Assembly: GCA_027019405.1 (NCBI GenBank)
Contig: JALUWO010000078.1
Span: 20,851-84,850 of the forward strand
Reading direction: 5' to 3'
Source: Candidatus Altimarinota bacterium
GTDB taxonomy: Bacteria; Patescibacteriota; Gracilibacteria; BD1-5; UBA6164
DNA: 64,000 nt
Shown here piece after piece: positions 42,815-54,139 of the stretch; positions within the stretch are counted from its first letter, which is position 1; each line of letters opens with the position of its first letter. The translations under genes and the position numbers were made by a program. Under the pieces are notes generated by a model. The model made no database searches. It had not been told where the DNA came from and saw only the letters and a program-made list of their open reading frames with translations.

Positions 42815-43810
42815 ATGAAAATATTAGCATTTGAAACATCTTGTGATGACACTTCAGTAGCAATTTTTGAAGATAATAAATTGCTTTTTATGGATACTGA
42901 TAGTCAGATAAAAATTCATAATATTACATGATGAGTAGTTCCAGAAGTTGCAGCAAGAGAACATGCAAATTCTATCTTTTGAGTTTTGGAAAATGTATTA
43001 AAAAATGCAAAAGTTTCTTTAAAAGATATAGATTATATAGCAGTAACAAAAACTCCAGGACTTATGCCTAGTTTATTAACTGGTCTTACTGTTGCTAGAA
43101 GTTTATCAAATATTTTAGATAAAGATTTGTTAGAAATAAATCATATTCAAGCTCATATTTTTGCTAATTATCTTGAAAGAAAAGATGAAGGTATAAAATA
43201 TCCTTTAGTTTGTTTAACAGTTTCTTGATGACATAATGAATTATATTTTATGCAAGATATGTTTTCTATGATTAGATTATGATGAACAACAGATGATGCT
43301 TCTTGAGAAGCTTTTGATAAAGTAGCAAAAATGATGTGACTTTGATATCCAGGTTGACCTATTATTTCTAAATTAGCCTCAGATTATTCTCCCTCTTCAA
43401 AGAGGGAGTCAGAGGGGGGAAATCTTTTTCCAAGAGTTTGGCTTAAAAAAGATGAATTTGATTTTAGTTTTTCAGGTTTGAAAAGTGCTGTAAAAAGGGA
43501 AATTGATAAAAGAATTAAAGAAAATTGAGAATTAAATTTGAATGATAAAAAAGAAATAGCTTATGAATTTCAAAATGCAGTTATAGATGTTTTAGCTTAT
43601 AAACTTATAAATGCAGCTTTAAAAAAATGAGTAAAAACTGTTATGCTTGCTTGATGAGTAAGTGCAAATGATAAGTTAATAGAAACTATTAATAAAATGG
43701 CTATAGAGAATAATTTAAATTTTATTTATCCTAAAAAGAAAATTTATAGTTGAGATAATGCTGCTATGGTAGGTATAAATGCTTATTATAAATTAAAAAA
43801 AGAAGCTTAG
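42815..43810 (+). CDS. tsaD: tRNA threonylcarbamoyladenosine synthase subunit TsaD
   Basis: 331 residues. LAFETSCDDTSVAIF opening, VVPEVAAREH, TKTPGLMPSLLTGLTVARS, metal-binding [47 protein letters not shown] and MLAGGVSANDKL. It transfers the threonylcarbamoyl group to A37 of ANN-reading tRNAs. A GC-rich palindrome (43389-43420) is inserted in frame between GGPIISKLA and FPRVW, encoding a Ser/Glu/Gly-rich loop. This is a variable surface loop in other TsaD proteins, so function is probably kept. Confidence 0.95.
43389..43420. repeat. Palindromic repeat copy B, in frame inside tsaD
   Basis: CTCCCTCTTCAAAGAGGGAG hairpin followed by TCAGAGGGGGGA. On the minus strand it begins CCCCCCTCTGACTCCCTC, the same C-run-then-hairpin order as copies A, C and D. 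Confidence 0.65.
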
Positions 43811-43821
43811 CTTCTTTTTTT
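43795..43821. terminator. Bidirectional terminator between tsaD and the surface protein gene
   Basis: AAAAAAGAAGC, loop TTA, GCTTCTTTTTT; overlaps the stop codons of both convergent genes. Confidence 0.88.
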
Positions 43822-46699
43822 AATTATCAAATAATGGTGGAGGAGTTATTTGTATAATAGGATTATATTCAATTACAATTGGGTAATTTATATATTTATA
43901 ACTTCAATCATAATTTGATTTAATATTTCAATTATAATAGTATTTTCATCAATTTGCTATAGAATCAATAGTTCAATTATTATCAGAATCATAAGTAAAA
44001 TATCTTCTTAAATAATTTAAATCATATTTTTGTGCTTTCTCTAAAGTACAAGATGTTTTATCATAATAAGGACAAATTGGTTGATTTTTTCTTGAACCTC
44101 AAATTGTATTTTCAGAAAAAATTTGTCATTTTATAAATAATTGATTTGCTAATGTCTCTTGATTTGCATCAATTCATAAAATATGACTACTTATATCTTC
44201 TCAATCACTAGCTGCAGTTGGTCATCATGCAGAGAATATTGCTCAATCAGTATATATTTGTGCTGCTATATATGTTACATTAGGAGCAATATATATATTT
44301 CATCATTTTCAATTTTTATCTTTTAATACAGCAATTCATAAAATATCTGATTTTGAATTTAAATATATATTTCATTTTATATATAAATCTCATCATCTTA
44401 TAATTATGGTTTTTCTTCAAGTTAATGTTCAAGTTCACATTGTAATTGTTTTTTCACTTGAATTACTTAAATCAAAATATAAAACTTTTTTATTAAATAT
44501 TATCTTTCATTTATTATTTGTATTCCAATCATTTCAACTTAAATCATTTATATCATTATTGCTTCATCATTGAGCATTTGTATCTGCTACATTTAGAATA
44601 GAATTATAAATATTTTTTCTTATTTGAGATTTTAATTTACTTTTAGTAATATTACCTAAAACATGAATATCTTTAATGTCTTGGTTATTAATAATATTTT
44701 TCTGAGTTTTAGAATATGTGATTCATAATACTTTTAATCAATTTTGAGTAGTATTATTTGTAATAGTAGAATTATCAAAATAATTATTTTTATTTAAAAT
44801 ATCAGAATTATAATCTACAATTTTTCCATCAATTTTATATCTTATATGTGTAGATAGATAATAATCTTGTAAATTTGCTAATGTTTGTCAAGGAATTTGT
44901 TTTATCTTTGTATGTAATTCAGCATTGTTTGAAAAATTATTTGTATGAGAATTTAAATCAGTCATATTTGTATGATGTCATTGAAGAACTTCTTGAGTTG
45001 GACTTATTGTGTACATTTTTACTTTTGTTGAAGCTGTTCTGTTTGCTTTTCAAAATTCTAGATATAAATTATTAAAACTTGTAGATTTAGGTCAATTTTT
45101 ATTTATTTGAATTGTTCAATTTTGTACTGTTCATTCTATAAATCAATAATCTTTTTGTTCTCAAGTTATATTTGTATAGTATAAAGGATTAAATTTAAAA
45201 CTAATATTTGAATTACTTACTGCTTGTGAACTTAAATTTCATTTATTTGAATTTATATCAAAATCAATTGAAATAATTGTAAAATTTCATATTGCTTTTG
45301 AATATTGATTTGCAGTTGGTGTATATATTTTAAATTTGAAATTATATGTTCAGCTTGAATAATTATCAGAATTTTGATTATTAAAACTATTATTATTGGT
45401 TAATTTATTTGTATAATCAGAATTAGTGTTTTTAGTAGGTAATGCTACATAAATAGCATCTCAACTTTTTTCATATTGATTTAAATATGTTGTATTTGTT
45501 ACATTGAAGTTGAAATCAATAGTTCTATTTATTCAAGGAGATGGAACAATTCAGTTTCAATATGTATCTTTTAAATTTATTTTTACAGGATAGCTTGTTC
45601 AATCAGCTATATTATTTGTGTCTTCTAAATTATTTTTATCAGTTGTATTTACTGTTTTTGTTGTAATGCTATTATGATTTGAATATACATTATATGTTGC
45701 TTTTTTTATTCATGAATTTACAGATTTTACATTTCAAGCTTCATCTTTTATATAAGTTATTTTAAAATTATATTTTCTTCATCCTATAGTAGAATCCCAA
45801 TTACAATTATGATTTGCTTTTTCTATACTATGATTAATTGATAAAGTATCAGAGTTAGTAGTATCTTTTGTAGTTAAATAACTATCATCACATTTATTAT
45901 AGTCTTCAAAATATCATTCAACTTTTACTATAGGTGATCATTTGTTTATATCAACTTTTGCTTGAAAATTTTGGTTATTTGTAGCTAATAGGTTAGTTCA
46001 ATCATTAGGATTTAAAAAAGTTATATCTCAAGCACTAGGTGTTGTAGTATCTATTTTAGTTACTTTTGAGGATGTTGCAGTTTTTGAATTTCTTGCTCAG
46101 TCAGTTATTATTAATTGAAATTTATAAGCATAACCATTTTGTCATGTATATGAATATGAGCTAGATTTAGAATTAGTATTTATATTATCTATAGTTTTTA
46201 CTGTAGACCAAGAAGACCAGTTTGTAAAATCTGGAGTATTTGTTGCATAACTCATTTGTAATTCTATTTTTTTTAATTTTGCTCATCAGGCATCATTGGC
46301 ACTAAAATTTACAGTTTGAGATGTTTGATTTGTCCATCAATCATAATATGAAAGGCTTCATAATGTAGGTATAGATCAATCCCAATATAAACAATAAATT
46401 GTTGTTGATGAAATTTCAAGTTCACTATCTGAATGTATCCTATAATCAGTAGAACTTGAATTATTATTTAATGCAACAGCATAATCTCTTGTTCAGGAAT
46501 TAGGAAAAGAAGGAGATCATCAAGTAGTATCACCATCACTATTACACCAAGTTCATTTATTTGGTCATCATCAATTTACACTTGATAAAGTTGTTCATCA
46601 AGGATTAGGGGCAGAAACTGCATGTTTTCCATACCAATTAGCATTAACTAAATTGGTTAATGAAAAGAAAATTATTAATATGTATACAAGTTTTTTCAT
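43820..46699 (-). CDS. Large secreted Ig-like/beta-helical surface protein
   Basis: 959 residues. A signal peptide (MKKLVYILIIFFSLTNLVNA) is followed by N-terminal Ser/Asn/Gly-rich sequence and Ig-like segments such as YAYKFQLIITDGARN then TSSKVTKIDTTTPS, where the ITDxAxN and DTTxP turns are typical of bacterial Ig-like tandem domains. Near the C-terminus a repetitive stretch (TLTGRKTIIIRGGDLYIKG then NIYLNSKS and GGNIYIAPNVTYIAAQIYT) looks beta-helical. No membrane anchor is seen at the C-terminus, which ends ITPPPLFDN. Likely a secreted or surface-attached adhesin or pilus-tip protein; not assignable to a named family. Confidence 0.7.
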
Positions 46700-46769
46700 A
46701 AGAAATAATATTTATATTTATAAACATAATCTTATTTTCTCATATTTTTTAATTTTATGCAAAAAAATA

Positions 46770-46810
46770 AAAGAAAAACTAGGAATTATTAAATTCCTAG
46801 TTTTTCTTTT
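46770..46810. terminator. Hairpin terminator of the wHTH gene
   Basis: AAAAGAAAAACTAGGAATT and its complement form a 19-base stem overlapping the last codons of the minus-strand wHTH gene. Confidence 0.8.
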
Positions 46811-47397
46811 ATTTTTAGATTATCTTTTATGTAGTTATTTCATTGTTCTGTAAGTATGTTTTTTATAAGTTTATCACCATATTCAAGTCTATTGTAAAAA
46901 TCTTCAGGGCTTATTATTGCATATTTTATTTTTCTACCAAAAAAAGTATTTGCTAAAAATTCATTAAAACTTTCTTTATCAAGTTCTCAAATCATAAAAA
47001 TATCTAAAATTGATTTTCAGGGTTCTATTAATTTTGATTTTACACTATCATTTATAATTATTAATTCTAGTAAATTTTGAGTTTTAAAGTATGTTTTAAT
47101 TTTATCCAAAGGATTATATGATTTTAGAAATATTTGAACAAACTCATTAATTAAATAAAATTTTGGATTTATATAAAATATTTTTTTCTTAAGTTGTGTT
47201 TTACTTTTTAAAATTCATAGTTCAGTTAGATTATCAAGTTCTCTTTTTATAGAATTTATTTGTTCATCAAGTTCTCTAGATAATGCTCTCATATGTGTTC
47301 AAGAGTTGTTTCCAGATTCATATTCCAATATTAATTTTTCAAGAATTTTTGCTCTTGATTTTGATCCAAAGATTTTTGATAAATCCATGCTTTTCAT
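46789..47397 (-). CDS. Winged-HTH regulator-like protein
   Basis: 202 residues. The N-terminus is an ArsR-like winged helix: LSKIFGSKSRAKILEKLIL, THMRALSRELDEQINSIKRELDNLTELGILKSK, then a wing KKKIFYINPKFYL. The C-terminal half (LLELIIINDSVKSK to FFGRKIKYAIISPEDFYNRL) resembles a degraded nucleotidyltransferase-type domain found in related wHTH fusions. It probably binds DNA; target genes are unknown. It lies 11 bases after the HIT-like gene on the same strand, suggesting cotranscription. Confidence 0.65.
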
Positions 47398-47408
47398 TTA
47401 ATTTTTTA

Positions 47409-47828
47409 TTATTTAGTAAATCATTGTTTTTTTAATATTTTTGCAAAATCACTTCAGTGTATATTTCAAGGAAGATAATGATAGTGAATATGAGCAATAC
47501 TTCTTCAATAGAAAGTTTCTCTTAAAAATACAAAATATTGTGTATCTTTATAATAATTTAATATAAACTTTTCAACATCCTTTAATCAAGCAAATTCCTT
47601 TTTTGTAAGTTTTGTTATATGTTCAACATGTCTTTTAGGAAAAGCTAGTAAGTGTTTTTTTATTCATCAGTAAGGAAACTTATTGTATCTAACTTCCCAT
47701 AAATCACTTTGCCATAAAATAAGTTTTTTTTCTTGCTTATCAGGTTTAGCACAAAATGGACAGTCTTGTTTTCATATTATTCATTTTTTTTCTATTTTTT
47801 TTTCCCAAATATCTCTATGTTTTTGCAT
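47409..47828 (-). CDS. HIT-family protein
   Basis: 139 residues. KQDCPFCAK supplies a zinc-type CxxC typical of HIT and GalT-like proteins, HLLAFPKRHVEHITKLT gives the first conserved His block, and SIAHIHYHYLPGN is the H-x-H-x-H catalytic triad in which the central His forms the nucleotidyl intermediate. HIT proteins hydrolyse or transfer nucleotides. Divergent from tyrS. Confidence 0.85.
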
Positions 47829-47934
47829 ATTTGTTGTATAAATAATTTAAACATTTGTTTAAAAATAACTTTTTTGTTTAAAAAATCAAGAAAATATTTG
47901 CTTTAAATAAGACTTTTACTAATATTTGATGTAT

Positions 47935-47940
47935 TATAAT
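47935..47940 (+). promoter_or_regulatory. Probable -10 box of tyrS
   Basis: TATAAT preceded by TG in an extended -10 arrangement (TGTATTATAAT), 20 bases before the tyrS start. No convincing -35 is seen at the expected distance. Confidence 0.4.
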
Positions 47941-47960
47941 ATATTAAATAATGAAAATAT

Positions 47961-49244
47961 ATGAAACCAATAAGACAGGAACTAGAAGAAAGATGACTTT
48001 TATTTCAAAATACAAATGAAAAAATTTTTGAAGAGCTTGATAAATGATGAAAAGCTTTTTATTGTGGTTTTGATCCAACAGCAGATTCTCTACATCTATG
48101 AAATTTTATAGGTTTTATGGTGGCTTTGCATATAATGAGAAGAGGTAATAAATATATTGCTTTGACAGGTGGAGCTACTGGAATGATTGGTGATCCAGGA
48201 TGAAAAGAATCAGAAAGAAGTTTTTTAAGTATGGAAGTTTTAGATGAAAATCAAAAAGCTATTTCTAGCCAAATTACAAATATTTTGGAAACTTTGAGAC
48301 AAAATTTAGGAGAGGATTTTAAATATGATTTTGTAAATAATAAGGATTTTTACAAAGATATGTGATATCTAGATTTCTTAAGGGAAGTGTGAAAATATAT
48401 TACAATTAATGTAATGATGTCTAAAGATACAGTTAAAAAAAGAATAGAAGATCCAGATAAATCAATATCATATACAGAGTTTTCTTATATGCTTTTACAA
48501 TGATATGATTTTGTACATTTATTTGAAAAAGATAATGTTATTTTGCAAATTTGAGGACAGGATCAATGGGGAAATTTAGTAACAGGAACAGAACTTATTA
48601 GAAAAAAATTGGATGGAGATTCTTATGCTATGACTTGGCCTTTAATTACAGATTCAACTTGAAAGAAATTTGGTAAATCTGAATGAAATGCAATTTGGCT
48701 TGATAAAAATAAAACAAGTGCATATGAAATTTATCAATATTTTATAAATACAGCTGATGAAGATATTGAAAGATATTTAAAAATGCTTACTTTATTGGAA
48801 GTTGAAGAAATTTATGAAATAGTAAAAAAACATATGCAAAAACCAGAAAATAGAGAATGACAAAAGGTTTTAGCATATAAAGTTGTTGAAATAATTCATT
48901 GAGAAAAAGAAGCACAAATGGCTCAAAAGATTTCTGATTTTATGTTCTGAGATCCAAAAATAAGAGTAGAAACTTTACAAAATTTATCAAAAGATGAATT
49001 AAAAACTTTTCAAAATGCAATGTGAGGTTTTAACTATTCAGGAGAAAATTTATTTGAGACTATAGTTAAATCATGACTTGAAAAATCAAACTCAAATGCT
49101 AGAAATTCTATTAAATCTTGAGCTATATATATAAATGAAAAGAAAATAGAAGATTTTAATTTAGATTTAGAAAAAGAATTTTTAGAAAATAATGCTTTAC
49201 TTATTAGAAAAGGGAAAAAGAATTTTAGAATAATAACAAAATAA
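47961..49244 (+). CDS. tyrS: Tyrosyl-tRNA synthetase
   Basis: 427 residues. [15 protein letters not shown] contains the HIGH-type motif (HLGN), followed by [41 protein letters not shown] and KFGKSEGNAIWLD (KMSKS-type loop). The C-terminal S4-like tail ([16 protein letters not shown]) binds tRNA. It charges tRNA-Tyr. Start taken at ATG 47961; an ATG at 47951 is in another frame. Confidence 0.96.
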
Positions 49245-49308
49245 TAATTGACTTTATTTAAAAATATTTTAATATATAAATATATTATATGATAATTTAT
49301 TTTTATAT

Positions 49309-49536
49309 ATGCATTTTGATATAAAATCAGATTTTGATAAAACTAGTTTTATTACTGAGATTAAAAATACTAGTGAACATATAGGAGATATTCTTGAAAG
49401 AGAGATTTGAGATTTGAGATATTGATCAGAATTATTTAAAAATAAAGTAAAAAATATTTTAGAATCTAATAGATCACATGATTTATCTATAAATAAAATG
49501 ATTTCTGATATATTAAGAAAAAATGGAATTTATTAG
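49309..49536 (+). CDS. Small hypothetical protein
   Basis: 75 residues, charged, with no membrane segment: MHFDIKSDFDKTSFITEI and RYGSELFKNKVKNILESNR. The latter resembles small helical regulators but no family is recognised. It has its own terminator, which supports a real short gene. An ATG at 49289 is in another frame. Confidence 0.5.
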
Positions 49537-49552
49537 TAAATTCCATTTTTTT
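49517..49552. terminator. Bidirectional terminator
   Basis: AAAAATGGAATTTA and complement TAAATTCCATTTTTTT enclosing the stop codon of the small gene; shared with the convergent cNMP-binding gene. Confidence 0.8.
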
Positions 49553-49558
49553 ATTATT

Positions 49559-49954
49559 TTATTCATTTTCTAAGTTTTGTTCTATTCTTTCAATTATTGT
49601 ATTGTTTATTGTATTATTGTCATTACTTATCATTTGAATTAGCATATCTAAGGTTAAGATTATAACTTGAGTATCTGTAATTGCTTCTACTGTGGCAGTT
49701 CTTTTTTCTTCATTTAATAAAGCTATTTCTCAAACTATGTCTCCAGAATTTAATATAGCTACTTCTTTTTTATTTATAGAAACTTTTAATTTTCATTCTT
49801 TTATTATGTATGCTTCTCAATTTGAATCAGTATTTTGTATAAAAATTAATTCTCAAGCTTTAAATGTTTTTTCAGGAGCACTTAATACAATTTCTTCTAT
49901 AGTATTTTTATCTATCCCTTTGAAGATTTTTAAATTAAATATACTTTCAGGCAT
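49559..49954 (-). CDS. Cyclic nucleotide-binding domain protein
   Basis: 131 residues forming a single cNMP-binding beta-roll: FKGIDKNTIEEIV helix, KTFKAGELIFIQNTDSNGEAYIIKEG, LKVSINKKEVAILNSGDIVGEIALLNEEKRTATVEA (phosphate-binding cassette resembling G-E-x-a-L-x-x-x-x-R-x-a-t-v) and a C-terminal helix. There is no DNA-binding domain, so it may act as a sensor or subunit. Divergent from the ATP synthase operon. Confidence 0.85.
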
Positions 49955-50094
49955 TTTATTATTTTAAAAAATATAATTATTGTTAATTATATAATATCAT
50001 ATGTTTTGATTTTTAACAAAAAAAATAATAATATTTTGATTTTTTTAAAATAATAATATTATTATCTACACAAAAATATTATTAATAAGAATAT

Positions 50095-50328
50095 ATGTCA
50101 AAATTTTTTATAAAATATACAATTATAATTTTAATAAATTTATTTGCATTTTTTGCTATATGACATATACTCGATGGGATTTTTAATACTAAGGGGATGT
50201 ATACTGTTATATTTTTAGTATTATCTATAGTTTCTTTGACATTAATAGCATTCCCAGTTATTAATAATACATTAAAATCTTTAAATGATATAAAACCAAA
50301 AAAAGATGACAAAAATAACTGAAAATAA
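50095..50328 (+). CDS. AtpI-like small membrane protein heading the ATP synthase operon
   Basis: 77 residues, two helices (FFIKYTIIILINLFAFFAIG and YTVIFLVLSIVSLTLIAFPV) joined by HILDGIFNTKG, which resembles the G-x-lLD-x-xfgt hinge of AtpI. AtpI-type proteins assist c-ring assembly. It overlaps atpB by 23 bases, consistent with the usual first position in the operon. Confidence 0.55.
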
Positions 50329-51130
50329 TCAAAATACACAAACAACAACAGAACAGCATGTTTGACCTCATATTCCTAAAATACAATGAGAAAAAGTTGT
50401 TTGATTTGTTTCAAATACAGCTATAACTACAATAATTTTCTGATTATTAGTTATTATATTTAGTTTTTTTGCAAATAAAGCTTTAAAATCAAATAAGAAA
50501 AGTAAATTAAAAATAGGAATATTAAATTATTTACAATTTTTTGATGAATATTTAAGAGATTCATTTGGTTCAAAAAGTTTAGCTAGAAAATATTTTCCAC
50601 TTGTTGTTTGAATATTTTCAATAATATTTTTTGGTAATTTATTTTGATTAGCTATTGATTGGACTGCTTCAGCATTGCCAAAATTGGATATAGAAGCATA
50701 TTTAAGACCTATGCATAGTGATTTAAATACTACTTTAGTTTTAGCTACTATAACTGTTGTAACATTTTTAGCAGTAGGAATTAAAACACATTGAGTATGA
50801 AAAACAACAAAATGATATTTATTTAATTTCACTTGAAATAATTTGATGGAAAAATGTATAAATGTTTTTGTTTGATGGCTTCATCTTATTTGAGTTCCTT
50901 CAGTTTTAACATCATTATCATTGAGACTTTTTGGTAATATATTTGCTTGAATGGTATTAATAGGTGTTATTACTTATTTATGAAATGCTATGACTACAAA
51001 TTTATTTGAAGTATGAAGATTTTTATCTATACCATTTTGGTTCTTTGAATTCTTTGTAGCTTTTATACAGTCTGTTGTTTTTGCAGCTTTGATTATTTCA
51101 TATATAAATCAAGCAAAAGAAGAACATTAA
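50306..51130 (+). CDS. atpB: F-type ATP synthase subunit a
   Basis: 274 residues, five to six helices. PSVLTSLSLRLFGNIFAGMVLIGV carries the essential Arg of the proton half-channel, and FFEFFVAFIQSVVFAALIISYI the partner helix with conserved Gln. The N-terminal region (TTTEQHVGPHIPKI) is slightly His-rich. Part of the membrane F0 sector. Confidence 0.93.
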
Positions 51131-51205
51131 AATATAGATAATGGATTTGGAATATTTTTTATTCTAAGTTCATAATTTGTATTTTATAATTTAATTAAAA
51201 ATAAT

Positions 51206-51472
51206 ATGCCTGAAGTACAAAACGCAGTACAAACTGTACATTTTATACAAACATATAAAGAATTAGCTATGTGATTAGCAATGGGGTTAGGTGCTATCTG
51301 ACCTGGTATTGGTATTGGTTTAATTGGTAAATGAGCTTTAGAAGCAATTGGAAGAAATCCAGAAGCTCAAGCTAAAATACAATCAGTTATGATACTTACT
51401 ATAGCATTTGCTGAAGCTGTTGCAATTTATGCTTTAGTTATTGCATTTATTGTTGGTTTTGTTTCATTATAA
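51206..51472 (+). CDS. atpE: F-type ATP synthase subunit c
   Basis: 88 residues, a helical hairpin: [33 protein letters not shown] in the first helix and turn, and LTIAFAEAVAIYALVIAFIVGF in the second, with the ion-binding Glu in FAEAVA. The residue after Glu is Ala, and the first helix lacks the Gln of sodium-type rings, so proton coupling is more likely. A hairpin follows. Confidence 0.95.
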
Positions 51473-51480
51473 TAAGACAA

Positions 51481-51510
51481 AAAAGTACAGCATTGTTTTG
51501 TTGTGCTTTT
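51481..51510 (+). terminator. Intra-operon hairpin after atpE
   Basis: AAAAGTACAGCA, loop TTGTTT, TGTTGTGCTTTT (12 pairs with two G-U). It lies between atpE and atpF and could partly terminate or stabilise the transcript, raising relative output of subunit c. Confidence 0.6.
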
Positions 51511-51541
51511 ATTGCCTTTTAGACTTTAAGAAAAAATAAAT

Positions 51542-52018
51542 ATGGATTTAAAATTTATAACTGTTGAAACTTTTATAATACAATTTATAATCCTTTTAAT
51601 TATTTTGTGGGTATTAAATAGATATTTATTTAAACCATATCTTGCTTACCTAGATAAATGGGAAGATAGACAAAAAAAATTAGAAGAGGATTATAAAAAT
51701 ATAGATAAGCTTATAAAAGAAGCTGAAGAAAAAAAAGAAGCTATATTATCTGAAGCAAGACAAAAATCAGATACTATATTATCTGATGCTGAAGAAATGG
51801 CTAAACAAAAGAAAAATTCTATTATAGAAAAAGCTGAACAAGAAGCAAAAACTATAATAGAATCAGGTAAAAATGAAATTGAAAAAGAAAAATTATCTAT
51901 GTTAAATTGAGTAAAATCAAAATTAACTGGATTAGTTTTAAAATTCAATAAAAAATTATTTTGAGAAGAAAAATTGAACAAAGATTTTGTTGAAAAACAA
52001 TTATCTCAAATTAAATAA
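51542..52018 (+). CDS. atpF: F-type ATP synthase subunit b
   Basis: 158 residues. One N-terminal helix (ETFIIQFIILLIILWVLNRYLFKPYL) is followed by a long charged coiled coil (RQKKLEEDYKNIDKLIKEAEEKK and SEARQKSDTILSDAEEMAKQKK). It is the peripheral stalk linking F0 to F1. Confidence 0.9.
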
Positions 52019-52034
52019 AATAATTATAAAAAAA

Positions 52035-52385
52035 ATGAATAAAGATATTTTTGATAATTTGAATAAAGAGCAATTAAATGAATTATTAAAAACTTTAAAA
52101 TTATATAAAGATCTTACAAAAAAACTTTGAAATAGAGGAAAACAACTTTTTAAAAGTATTATTTCTTGAGAAAGTATATATAATGTTGAATATTTTTCTG
52201 GAGCATCAAAAGATGAGTCATTGGAAGAAGCAATAAAAGTATATAAAAAAGTTTTTTGAGATGATGTTTCAGTTGAAAATATTAATCTTTTAGAAAAAGA
52301 ATCATTACAATGATGAATAAAAGTTTTTAAAGATGATAATTTAGTTGATCTTAGTTTTAAAAAAGCTAGTGAGATATTAAAATAA
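52035..52385 (+). CDS. atpH: F-type ATP synthase subunit delta (short)
   Basis: 116 residues, against about 175 usually. The C-terminal GGIKVFKDDNLVDLSFKKASEIL is the conserved delta ending (GG-i-x-i-x-D-x-x-iD-x-S). The N-terminal six-helix domain appears shortened to about 65 residues. Position after atpF and before atpA supports the call. Delta joins the b stalk to the top of F1. Confidence 0.75.
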
Positions 52386-52418
52386 AAATAATGTAATTAA
52401 TTTGTTAATAAAAAAAAT

Positions 52419-53924
52419 ATGAGTGAAAACTTATTAAATAGTATTATAGATGAAATTGAATCAAAAATAGATTCTAGTAATACTGACCCAAAAGTAGAGA
52501 ATTCTTGAGAAGTTTTTTATCTTTGAGATGGTGTTGCTAATGTTTCTGGTTTAAGATGAGTTGCTTATAATGAAGTTGTAGAATTTGAATCTGGAGCAAA
52601 ATGAATTGCTTTAAATTTAGATACTCACTTTGTTTGAGTGGTTGTTTTAGAATGATTTAATAAAATTAAAGAATGAGAAACTGTTAAAGCTACAGGAAAA
52701 ACTTTGGAAGTTCCAGTTTGAAAAGAAGTTGTTGGTAGAGTAGTAAATGCTTTATGAGAACCTATTGATGGGCTTGGAGATATTAAAGCTAAAGAATTGT
52801 ACCCTGTAGAAAGAGTTGCTGAATGAGTTATGGCTAGAAAATCAGTTCATGAACCATTAGAAACTTGAATTAAAGCAATTGATGCTTTAGTTCCAATTGG
52901 TAGAGGTCAAAGAGAGCTTATTATTTGAGATAGACAAACTGGTAAAACTCAAATTGCAATTGATGCAATTTTGAATCAAAAAGGTTTAGGTGTTACTTGT
53001 GTTTATGTTGCTATTGGGCAAAAAGAAGGTAAAGTAGCTAGAGTTGTTGAAGAATTAAGAAAAAGAGGAGCTATGGATTATACTATAGTTGTTACTGCTT
53101 GAGCTTCAGATCCTGCTACAATGCAATATTTAGCTCCTTATGCAGGTTGTGCTATGGCTGAATATTTTATGTATAATGGGCAACATTCATTAATAATATA
53201 TGATGATTTATCTAAACAAGCAAATGCTTATAGAGAAATGTCATTATTATTAAGAAGACCACCAGGTAGAGAAGCATATCCTTGAGATGTATTTTATACT
53301 CATTCAAGATTACTTGAAAGATCTGCAAAATTAAATGATGAAATGTGAGTAGGTTCAATGACAGCTTTGCCTATTATTGAAACTCAAGCTTGAGATGTTT
53401 CTGCTTATATTCCTACAAATGTAATTTCTATTACAGATGGTCAAATATTCTTAGATTCAAACTTATTTAACTCAGGTCAAAGACCTGCTATTGATGTAGG
53501 TTTATCAGTTTCAAGAGTATGATGAGCTGCTCAAATAAAAGCTATGAAAAAAGTTTCAGGTACTTTAAAACTTGATTTAGCTCAATATAGAGAATTAGCT
53601 GCTTTTTCTCAATTTGCTTCTGATTTAGATGAATCTACAAAAGCTCAACTTGATAGATGAGAAAGAATGATGGCTTTATTAAAACAAAATGTATATTCTC
53701 CAGTACCTGTTACAAAACAAGTATGTGCTATATATGCTTGAGCAAAAGGATTCTTAGATTCTATTCCAGTAAATAAAGTAAATAAATTTGAAGAAGAATT
53801 ATATGCTAAATTAGATGAAGAAAAAACTATTTTAGAAGATATTAATAAAAATAAAATGTACTCAGATGAATCTGTTTCTAAACTTGAAGAAATAATTAAA
53901 TCTGTAGTAGAAATGAATAAATAA
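52419..53924 (+). CDS. atpA: F-type ATP synthase subunit alpha
   Basis: 501 residues. Beta-barrel start ([20 protein letters not shown]), Walker A GDRQTGKT at 170-177 with the first Gly as TGA, and the [10 protein letters not shown] and [27 protein letters not shown] stretches typical of alpha. [30 protein letters not shown] and the C-terminal helical domain follow. Catalytic F1 core. Confidence 0.97.
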
Positions 53925-53941
53925 TTTTTAATAAAAATATT

Positions 53942-54115
53942 ATGGCAGAAGTTACAAAAGATAATTTTTGGGATACTGATTTAAAAGATTTACCTTGAGC
54001 TATTGAAATAAATGATAATACTCCTATAGTTGTTTCTGTTTGAGGAATTTCTGTTTGTGAATATATTCAAGAATGAATAGGTAAATGAGTAGATAATATT
54101 TTGAGAAATAAATAA
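53942..54115 (+). CDS. Small unknown protein between atpA and atpG
   Basis: 57 residues with no recognised family: MAEVTKDNFWDTDLKDL, then IVVSVGGISVCEYIQEGIGKG. No membrane helix. It is 17 bases after atpA and 24 before atpG, in frame and with three TGA-Gly codons, so it is very probably translated with the operon. A lineage-specific accessory of F1 is possible. Confidence 0.5.
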
Positions 54116-54139
54116 AAAATTTTTAACTAATAAAAACTT

